This document shows positions 56,291 through 64,000 of a stretch of DNA of 64,000 nucleotides, in pieces. The first letter of the stretch is position 1, and each line of letters opens with the position of its first letter. A program made the position numbers and the translations under genes. The DNA comes from Volucella zonaria (lineage: Eukaryota > Arthropoda > Insecta > Diptera > Syrphidae), in contig OZ014534.1 of the NCBI GenBank assembly GCA_963966105.1, forward strand, positions 107,996,003-108,060,002. The letters are read 5' to 3'. The notes under the pieces were generated by a model. The model was not told the origin of the DNA, did no database searches, and saw only the letters and a program-made list of their open reading frames with translations.

Positions 56291-56439
56291 CTTACACGTC
56301 TATCCAATACACGGTTGCTTAATTTTATGACTTCAAATCACTTGACATCGGTGGCATATATCCAGTTATGCTACCAAAAGATATTGACCACCTGCTGCCA
56401 AGTCTAAAGAAGAAAATCTTCTTTAACGCAGGAGATCCT

Positions 56440-56770
56440 ATGAGACTGTGCTTCAAACCCAGGTGTTCAGAGTTGAAGTCCCATTCGATATGAAGCAGTA
56501 CGCGCTAGGCATTTTCATAAACATCGTGGGTGGCTTGGACCTCGTAATTTTTGACGGCACGTGTAATCCCATAGACAGTACGGGGTTGTTGATTCACTTG
56601 TTTTGTGAGCAACAGCAATCCTAGTGAACAGAATATTGGTTCTGGATGATATCTGCGGTAAACAGGGAGTAAACACGGGTTTCAAGGCTCCGTCGCTTTC
56701 TGACAGTTTAAAGGAACTTTTGGCAAGACATGGTGCTGGGCGTTCTGCATTGGCTGCAAATAAGCTTTCA
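56440..56770 (+). pseudogene. LOA-like reverse transcriptase scrap
   Basis: The + strand gives VEVPFDMKQYALGIFINIVG then GLDLVIF at 56475-56555, matching the motif A neighbourhood (ALGIF-D-x-x-GAF-N) of LOA-type RT, with the catalytic Asp replaced by Asn. Downstream, LVNRILVLDDICGK near 56615-56660 resembles the following block. It is one of the few + strand members of the RTE/LOA/R1 set. Confidence 0.45.
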
Positions 56771-57932
56771 CTAGCGCCCCCGGCTCTATTCTAGACTGAC
56801 TGATCCTTCTTTTAAAAGCAAGTCTTCGGTATAACACGCACTTAGGGACATACCGTGTGATGCAATATCACTAAAATTCCTATTGCGACCAAAATACGAA
56901 TTGCTTCGACCCGAATACTAGCTAGGAACGAAATTTAGCGGGGTATTCACGACTGGCTATAAATCCGATCTAGAACGTGCTGCTCCTGTTTTTTGGTGGA
57001 ACGATATTAAATTTCACTCCTTAGTAGAAAAACTTGCATTTGTCTTCCAAGCTCGGGCTCCCGCCCAATTATCAAGGCTTCGCCCATCAATGACGTTGTC
57101 TAATAACAAGCGGGGGCAGAGCATATTACTGGTCTTATCGTAAACATCCTCAGATGACGCCACCGAAGGTTGCTCCGATTTGATCAGTTACAAGTTGCCG
57201 GTCATAGGTCTTGGTGGCGGCAGGACCACCGGTAGTCCCTACCAGGACTTAAATCACGGTACCATGGGAGTCAGGAGCCTCCCGGATTTCGGTCCGGGCC
57301 TGACTTGTTGAGGTAGGCCACCTTGTGGGAGCGTCATGGTAGCTGTGGTTTAAACCCAAAGGTCTTCCTGTTGGTTTTACCTAAGAACAATAAGAGGTCT
57401 TAGATCGGCCTCGACCCATACCAAGGGTGGAACTTGTGCCTCCAACGCAAGTTCTGATTTGGTATCTCAGGAAGGCGGCAGAGCGATGGCAAGGCGTATC
57501 CTTGCTCCTATGGATGTACGGGCATCCCGTAAACTTAAGTCTGCACGACAGGTGTTTACGTTAAAAACCAGAGACTATGTCTTCCAAGTCAGCCCTATAG
57601 GTCTTGCTGAACTCTCTCACTGCTTCCACATTAGTTCGAGGAACAAAGGTTTCTCCGAATAAAGTCAAAAGGCTCACATTTTCTTTGAGAGAAACTTCGA
57701 GAAATAAGATCTCCGATTAACTCACTGGCCAAGGCTAATAGGAGAGTTTCTTAGGATCCAAACCTGCGTTAGAACTGCGTACATCCTTGGCTAGGGCTTT
57801 TAATGACAATGGGGTTTCGAATATCTGCAGATACCGTGAATCCTCCGATGTCTCTAAAGGGTCAACACTTAAGTGCGCTAGGCATAAAAGACATATCCTC
57901 CTGTGACGATTGCTGCGAGAGAGATAACTTTT
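56771..57932. other. Unassigned DNA
   Basis: About 1.2 kb without a recognised gene. A relatively GC-rich stretch at 57200-57330, with repeated GGTCCGGG/ACCACCGG-like words, could be a leader of an unrecognised element. The - strand frame 57735-57998 overlaps the tRNA-like element described next. Confidence 0.35.
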
Positions 57933-58005
57933 GTTCGGCAAGATTTGAACCCAGATCGCCTTGCTTATAGTTGACATACTTAACCACTGCGCCATCAAAC
58001 TATGA
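57735..58005 (-). mobile_element. tRNA-derived SINE-like element
   Basis: The - strand tRNA-like head is 58000-57933. An A-box-like TGGCGCAGTGGTTAAG starts at 57994 and a B-box-like GGTTCAAATCT occupies 57951-57941. The ends pair partly (GTTTG with the CCGAAC end), so it is more tRNA-like than the head at 10.2 kb, but the anticodon arm is poorly paired. The body to about 57735 is unrelated to the SINE-like element at 10166. It is most likely a SINE or a decayed tRNA copy. Confidence 0.5.
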
Positions 58006-59383
58006 GTTCATGCCACTATTTGGGGTTAATTTTTAGACCATTTTCAATCCCCTGTGACTAGTAGTTTTAGCGATGTTCCCCAACTTATTTCTGGCTCCAT
58101 CACATAAAAAACTTGCATCACGAAGGCGGCATGTTCTGGCCCCGTTTTCCAGTTAGAGCTTTTCTAATGTGATAATTAGAGCCTCGTAGATTCGGATGGT
58201 TTATACGTTGCCGTCTTATGAAATATTCCCATCACTGGGAATTCAGCACACTGATAATGAGCGATTATCCGCAATTTCACTTGAAGATTCACGACAATGC
58301 CACTTTCATCTTATTGACGATGCCTTAAGGGCTTAAAGCCATTGTCAATCTATGTGACAGTTGCCTATTAGAGGAAGTGAGATCCAATCAGCGGCTTATC
58401 AGATAGCCATTGATTCCTTGTAAGATGAAGGGCAGCAGCCCTGAGCGCTATACGCTGAATGAGTTTCAGGCGAACAAGGAAATAATACAAACCATAAGCC
58501 ATTCCTGATCAGTTCTCATGGGACCTGCACTTTTTTTTCATCAAAATACCTGACTGTCTTTGTACTTTCTCTAAACGTGACATATTTCATTCTTCTTAAG
58601 TGTAGTAACAGACTTGGATAAGGTCAATCAATGTGGTATTTTGTTTCATGTTACCTCGAGCAGAAGTGCCACTTAACTTAAAGTGTTATGACAGCCAACT
58701 GCATATGCTGTTACAATGTATCAGCTCACCTGCTTTCCTTCTTTCACACAAAATCCCCTACACTCAAGAATCATTCAACATTTTCCGTTTCTTTATTTTT
58801 TATTTTTTTTTTTTTTGTCACAACACCATGAACCTTGCACAACCTCTGCAGATACCACACGTGTTGTTCGCGTCGTTTGTTTTAATTTACTCGAAAGTCC
58901 AGTACTCCAGTCAGGCATTCAGCACGTCAAGCTGGCAACATTCCAGTTCCACTTATAAAACCGACCCATATGCAACCTGAACTAATTAAATTCATTATAA
59001 GCATGCGGCTAATCTCTAACCCTAGAGTTCAGATAGTTTCAACAAAAACCACACAACAGCAACAGTAACAACAACAACAGTGGAGACCAACTGCCAACAA
59101 CCAACAGCATTATTAAAATACCAAGTGAACCGAACCGAACCGAAGCGAAGCGATCCAGTTGAGTGCAAGAGATTCCATCACAAGACAATGTAGCCGGAGC
59201 CACAGCCATAACCAAAGGCTTGGGTATATCCATTGACCATATTCCCATCCGCATTGCAGAGATTTTCCTCATAGCTGGAACGCGCTGCAAACACATCTCC
59301 GAGGAGGGTCAGAATGCCAGAGGTCTCCACAAAGGTTCACATGTGTGCGCGCATAAGCTCTGAGAATTTTCATCAACAACAGC

Positions 59384-59422
59384 GGTCTCAGTCTCAGTCT
59401 CAGTCTCAGTCTCAGTCTCAGC
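59384..59422. repeat. CAGTCT hexamer repeat
   Basis: Six or so tandem units of TCTCAG/CAGTCT. They produce Leu-Arg repeats on the - strand. Confidence 0.9.
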
Positions 59423-60138
59423 CTTAGTTTTAGTCTCTTAACTAAACATCCAGGAAGTTGTCGATAACGTATTTTCAGAGACTGAGAGAAAGAGAAAGAG
59501 AGAGAGAGTGAGAGAGAGGTAGGGAGAGAAACAGAAATAGAGGTCATTATTCCTCCAGGTCTTGAGAAGTGTTTCAGAGCTCAAAGTGGTACGTGATGTG
59601 CAGCACAAACAGGCATGTCATTCCACGCACCATGCACCACAAAACCACTCAACCTCCATTCGGCCATCGTCGGACCTTAATGAATCATTTAACTTTGCGC
59701 AATTTTTAAATTAAAGGGCTTCACCAACGGTCCAATGGGGTCCTGTGTGGTGTATAAGTATAGAGTTTTAGCACAGAATGGACCATAATCGAAACTGCAA
59801 ATTGCACAGAACACTCGAACCGATTGCTCCTGCTCGGTGGATTCGTTCTGGGCCATGGGCCACGGTCCAGCGAAGGCGAAGAAGTGCGCGGCGCGGACCG
59901 CCACCAATTCATTCGTCTAAGCACCGGAGAGCGAGTGCTATAATTCCACCTACTGGCGAAATCAATTTAGTTCGTGTGGCACGTGCTCTAGAAAAAATAG
60001 AATCACTGCCACTGCGATTGCAATTGCAAAGCAATAACCACCATCAGCGTGTCCACCATCACCTGCATCGTCCGTTGTCCGTTGTGTGTTGTGTTGTGTT
60101 GTGTGTTGTCCGTCGTCTATTGCACCTTGAGTTACACT

Positions 60139-60333
60139 ATGGATTTTCGGTTGCAGCGCCTTCACTGTAATTTCACCCAGGCACCCAGTCCTAAAAGTTC
60201 CGAAATCAACAAGACCGACGAAGGCCACCACCATCACCAATTTGAGGAATTCTCCGATGGTGGCGGTGGCGTAGCTGCTGTTGGAACTGAAACTAAAACT
60301 GCGGCAGAATGCGGAGTTGTGCGCCTGGATTGA
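60139..60333 (+). CDS. Small anonymous ORF, possible exon
   Basis: A 64-codon ATG-to-stop frame starting MDFRLQRLHCNFTQ with a HHHHQ stretch, a GGGGVAAVG segment and an acidic FEEFSD. Low-complexity Gly and His runs of this sort are common in fly regulatory proteins. No homology was recognised, no splice or promoter signal was established, and the flanks are microsatellites, so it may be chance. Confidence 0.2.
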   Translation: MDFRLQRLHCNFTQAPSPKSSEINKTDEGHHHHQFEEFSDGGGGVAAVGTETKTAAECGVVRLD

Positions 60334-60533
60334 TAGATGCAACGACGAAAATTAGAATTCAATTCGTGTGGCGCAAACAATTTGCGCGCAACCATCGTAG
60401 GTTCTGTACACGTCTAGAGAGAGAGAGAGAGAGTGTGTGAGTGAGTGTGTGTCTCGTGTCCCGTGTTCCGTGTCCCTCTTGGTTAGCTGCTGATTGAAGG
60501 TCTGCCGGTGGAAACAGAGGTTCCAGTTTCAAC

Positions 60534-60557
60534 TTCAGCTTCAGCTTCAGCTTCAGC
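60534..60557. repeat. TTCAGC hexamer repeat
   Basis: Tandem units of CTTCAG. They read as a Lys-Leu repeat on the - strand. Confidence 0.85.
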
Positions 60558-61059
60558 CATCCATCTGTGGGCTTGTATCTCTTTAAGTTGAGTTGCGATC
60601 TGTCTTGCTGACGTTCTCCGTCCGACATTGTATTGGCTGCCTAGTTGCCTGCTATTTGGTTTCTGATTGTTGGTTTCTGACTGCCGAAGCTTTAGCTAGA
60701 GCTCCGGCTGCCTGGCTAGGGTACTCGTATTCTGGCGGTGACTTTCGCTTGGCATGTCGTGATCAGCGGCAATTATCCCGTAAAATTGTGGATATCTCTC
60801 TGTGGCATGATTTCCGACAGATTTGCTCTTTTGGTCGGTTGAAGTTGCTGTTGTTGCGCTAGTACACGAGTGTAGAATGTACGAGTATCTCGTGTGCTTG
60901 CTTCGGTTAGATCGCTGTGTGGTTTGTGGATTTGGACTTGGACTTAGATTTGGATTCTTTGTCTTTTGAATGGAGGTGGTGTGCTGGTTGTTGCATTACG
61001 AGCACCTACCACCAGATACGACAACAAACTCCAACAACAGTTAACAGGGAAGGAAAAGG

Positions 61060-61083
61060 CAACAACAACAACAACAACAACAG
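61060..61083. repeat. CAA triplet repeat
   Basis: About seven CAA units followed by CAG, typical of fly microsatellites. Confidence 0.85.
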
Positions 61084-62171
61084 CAAAAATCTATAGAAAC
61101 AGCGGAACTAAATTGCTTTTTGCACATATGCTGTTGGCTTGTTTACACGGATCTTGTTGCCACTTGGACCGATTTTTTTCTTCTTTTTTTTTTTTTTGAA
61201 TTTTATTTTCTTTTGCCTCTTTCGTGTTGTTCACTATTTTTCTGGTTGAAATTGTTCATTTAATTGAAGTGAGTCATGCTTTGATAATGTCGAGTGGGTA
61301 TCCATTCCAACGTCTAAAGTATTGGTTTATCGCAGATCGAATGGGAGAGGTCAAGATGGTATGGTATCGTACTAGATTTACCAGACCCATCTTGAGAGTA
61401 CAGTTTGACAATATTTTTCAAGTCCGTGCTTAGATTACATCATACTAAGACAATTGAGTTAAACTAAACAGCAGGGTCTTTTCGGAAAAGGATTGGCAAT
61501 ACTCACTTGACGTCTCTAAGCTCTTGTACGACTTAACCTTTTTAATGTTGTATCTACTTTGAAAATGTTTGTGGCAGAAATGAAGATACCCTATGTCCTC
61601 TTAGTCAGCCAGCTGAAGTCACTATGCTTGTAGTTCACTAAGCTAACGCCTCTGGTATTCACCATTTCAGTGTCCTTAAAACTCAGTTAAAGTCTAACCA
61701 GATCCTGGTTACATAGCCCTCAGCTTCTAAAATCTTCCAGGATCCCGAATTCCAAAAAGGTAAAGGCATTGCCACCATATGAGGCACTAAAGTCGATGAA
61801 AAGAGAATGAGTACAGTCTTAAGATAGTCGATCTGCAGGGCCGGAAGGTGCACTTTTATAAGTCAATAGGTTTGTTGGTCGGAGGGGGAAGCTACATATC
61901 CGCACACCGTGAAGCTGCCATTGTGAGACTCCTACTTACTAAACCTACCCTCCGCAAAGAAACATCGTCCCGCGGAACCGCCGTAAAGCATAACTTCTTG
62001 GGCAGGAGAGTAGCCTTTGGCTATAAATCATCTTGTTAGTCGATTGTTAGTCAAGTTCGTGTGTCTCGTCCTGTTGTTGGCTTATCTTGTTAGGCCGACC
62101 ATGGTCTCCTGGGTGTCTGTTCTACGTGGGTGTGGGGAAAAGCCAGAATGAAGTATGTGGGTATATGTCTA

Positions 62172-62192
62172 TACACCCTGAATGACTCGAAC
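62172..62192 (+). repeat. mariner copy 2, terminal inverted repeat on the transposase 5' side
   Basis: TACACCCTGAATGACTCG followed by AAC, identical to the corresponding end of copy 1. Confidence 0.9.
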
Positions 62193-62333
62193 TGCAACCA
62201 ATTTCAGAGTGCTATAATTTCCAAACCGTTCATGACAGTGAGCTCAAATTTTGGCACATGACAGATACTTTTAGTATTTACAAGCCTTTTACAGGATTTG
62301 CGTCTCAGTTGTTTAGAAAAATTTTTATCCGCA

Positions 62334-63370
62334 ATGGAATTCAAACGTGATAATGTGATTGCTTTTTATTTGGCTGGAAAACCACAAGTAGCTATCGTTA
62401 GAGCCCTCCAACACTTCAACGTGAATAAATTATTTGTGTCTCGAACCATAGCTCGTTACCGTGATACTGGCAGCGTTTGCAAAACGCCATGGAGGTGGTC
62501 ATAAAAAAAACAGCAACATCGGCAGAAATGGTTCGGAAAATGAAGGCTCGAATTGAGCGAAATCCGCGTCGAAGTGGAAGAAAAATGGCTCGTGAGCTCT
62601 ACATATCGTTGGAACGGAGGCAACACATACTAAAAAATAAGCTTGGGCTCAAGCCATTGAAGTTCCAAAAAGCACACGATCTTACACCGCAACAGAAAAA
62701 AATTAGAGTCGAAAGAGCGAAGGAGTTGCTACGCTTGCACGAAAGTGGTGAGTTGCCGAATTTGGTTTTTTCCGATGAGTCGCCATTTGTTATCGAGCAA
62801 TATGTCAACAAACAAAATGACCGAGTTTACTTGCCAGAGAGGTCCTTCGAAAATTTACACCTTCGGACGGCCACCAGAAGGCAGGCAGCACCGATGGTGA
62901 TGGTTTGGACCGCCATAATAGCCGATGGTTGCTCTCCGTTCGTATTTTTGGACCGTGGCGTCAAAATTAATGCGATCGTATACCGTGAAACTGTCTTAGA
63001 GGCAGTATTGAAGCCTTGGGCAAACAATCATTTCGGGCGGAGATCGTGGACATTTCAACAAGACTCGGCATCGTCCCACAAAGCGCGCGTCAACCAAGAT
63101 TGGTTAAAAAACAAAGTTTCACACTTCATTTCTTCGACACTATAGATTGCAAATTCTCCGGATGCAAATCCGTTTTATTTCTCTGTCTGGGGTATTTTGA
63201 AGGCGAAGGTTGCCATTAAAAAATACCAAAGTTTGGACCACCTCAAACAAGCACTTCGCCGGGAATGGGCCAAAATACCGCAGAGCCACTTGCGCGCAGC
63301 ATGCGATCCTTTCTTCGGCCGTCTCAAGGCCATTATTCGCGCCACAAGTGGACTTATTGAAAACAACTGA
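62334..63370 (+). pseudogene. mariner-family transposase, one frameshift and one nonsense codon
   Basis: The start chosen is ATG 62334 (MEFKRDNVIAFYL), matching copy 1. The first frame ends at 62504 because small indels after RDTGS (62460-62490) shift it. The second frame covers the second helix-turn-helix and the catalytic core: FSDES (Asp codon 62774-62776) and QQDSASSHKA (Asp codon 63062-63064). A TAG at 63143-63145 stops it, where copy 1 has TGG. In the same frame the third Asp follows in NSPDANPFYF (codon 63161-63163). The C-terminus continues openly (LRAACDPFFGRLKAI) to a TGA at 63368-63370. Two residues present in copy 1 (EA before RSF) are missing. Confidence 0.9.
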
Positions 63371-63467
63371 TACAATTTGAAAATTGATGTATTTTCCAAC
63401 ATTTTTTGCTCTGGCACAATAAAATTTATCAAAAAATAAAAAAATTATAGCATTTTAAAAAATTATA

Positions 63468-63488
63468 GTTCGAGTAAGTCACCCTGTA
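63468..63488 (+). repeat. mariner copy 2, terminal inverted repeat on the transposase 3' side
   Basis: Read inward on the - strand it is TACAGGGTGACTTACTCG. It shows GGG opposite the CCC of the other end, as in copy 1. Confidence 0.9.
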
Positions 63489-64000
63489 TAAATACGTCGG
63501 GAAAAAGGGAAAGAAGAGTTGTGGATCTGGCACGCGTCTGCGTGTGTGTCTGCTTGCGTTCCCGTCACTAGGGAATTCTTAATTTTCACCACTCTCCTCA
63601 CGAATCTTCCTTTCTTCTTTACCCATGTCTGCTGTCTAAGGTAATATTATTTTCTTTGTTATTTTGCCTTCTTTGGAGTTCGAGTCTTCTCAGTTCTATT
63701 AGGATGGCTATCACTTACTGCCCAACTTCACTCCATTTTTCTTCCATTTCTTTAACAATCACGCTGGCATGTAAAATGTTGATACTTCGTCTTCTGAAGC
63801 GTGGTCAGGCTGCATGGTCTGCATCTCCCTCCTGGTTCGGACAGGACCGATAGATTTGCGAGGAGGTAGACAAGAATATGCACGGGTATCATTTCTTCGG
63901 CCATTCAATCTCAATGGGCATCATACTAGCTACCCTCGGCTTCCTCTGAGACGATCCAGAAGGCGTCGATTGTCAAAGCCGACACAGTGTCATTTTAGGA
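63489..64000. other. Unassigned DNA to window end
   Basis: About 0.5 kb with no recognised gene, repeat or transposon motif. Confidence 0.4.

Larger units (their letters stand above)
58006..62171. other. Unassigned DNA rich in microsatellites
   Basis: About 4.2 kb with no recognised transposon gene apart from a very weak RT-like stretch on the - strand near 61700-61800 (LFIDFSASYGG). Simple tracts include CAACAG near 59053-59082, CAGTCT at 59384-59422, GA near 59479-59525, GTTGTGTTGTG near 60070-60110, GA/GT at 60416-60452, TTCAGC at 60534-60557 and CAA at 61060-61083. Density and type resemble intronic or promoter-proximal fly DNA. TACTCGTA/TACGAGTA is at 60722 and 60880. Confidence 0.5.
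62172..63488 (+). mobile_element. mariner-like DNA transposon, copy 2 (1.3 kb)
   Basis: Same family as 8463-9761, in inverted orientation. Both terminal repeats are present (62172-62192 and 63468-63488), with TA at each end. The internal 3' non-coding part (AATAAAATTTATCAAAAAAT) also matches copy 1. The transposase carries lesions different from those of copy 1. Confidence 0.92.

Noticed and set aside
59778..60170. 130-codon + strand frame as a gene
   Set aside because: It runs through GTTGTGTTGTG simple sequence with Cys/Val repeats at its end and has no recognisable domain.
1..64000. CRISPR array, bacterial operon or phage
   Set aside because: No regularly spaced identical repeats with unique spacers were seen, no Shine-Dalgarno-led gene clusters, and all recognised genes are eukaryotic transposon genes.

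Overview
The window looks like a stretch of dipteran insect (brachyceran fly-like) genomic DNA from a transposon-dense, probably heterochromatic or gene-poor region. The evidence is the mix of transposon families: RTE/BovB-like, LOA/Lian-like, R1-clade and Jockey/CR1-like non-LTR retrotransposons, Gypsy and BEL/Pao LTR elements, and two kinds of mariner-like DNA transposon. Fly-type simple repeats (CAG/CAA, GTC, CAGTCT, TTCAGC) fill the DNA between them. No bacterial gene, operon, rRNA, functional tRNA or CRISPR array is visible. No complete host gene could be recognised, and every long coding tract found is a broken transposon gene. Assignments come from reading conceptual translations by eye; no database search was run.

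Layout: 1-4.45 kb holds two + strand copies of one Jockey/CR1-type retrotransposon. 7-13.9 kb holds a + RTE fragment, a - strand RTE element split at a TA by a 1.3 kb mariner, a tRNA-derived SINE, a mariner-like scrap, a LOA element and an RTE fragment. 13.9-17 kb is mostly simple-repeat-bearing unassigned DNA. 17-21.9 kb is a - strand patchwork of RTE, LOA and R1. 22-27.3 kb holds a + non-LTR element interrupted by a mariner-like transposase, then the best-preserved RTE copy on the - strand. 27.3-31 kb is largely unassigned and contains a possible porin (VDAC)-like relic. 32-34.9 kb holds LOA RNase H, a mariner-like transposase and a collapsed LTR remnant with a primer-binding-site-like sequence. 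37.6-46.9 kb holds LOA pieces, a decayed Gypsy element (gag to integrase), and LOA and RTE pieces. 50-56.3 kb is a BEL/Pao gag-protease split by a - strand R1 fragment and cut off by a nearly full-length RTE. 56.4-58 kb has a + LOA scrap and a - SINE. 58-62 kb is unassigned DNA rich in microsatellites. A second copy of the mariner family lies at 62.2-63.5 kb.

The elements do not form a pathway; they record successive nested insertions. Two patterns go beyond ordinary transposon annotation. First, RTE, LOA and R1 pieces are overwhelmingly on the - strand, an arrangement also found in uni-strand piRNA clusters. Second, the octamer TACGAGTA/TACTCGTA occurs 25 times by eye, where about two are expected, mostly outside the recognised transposons.
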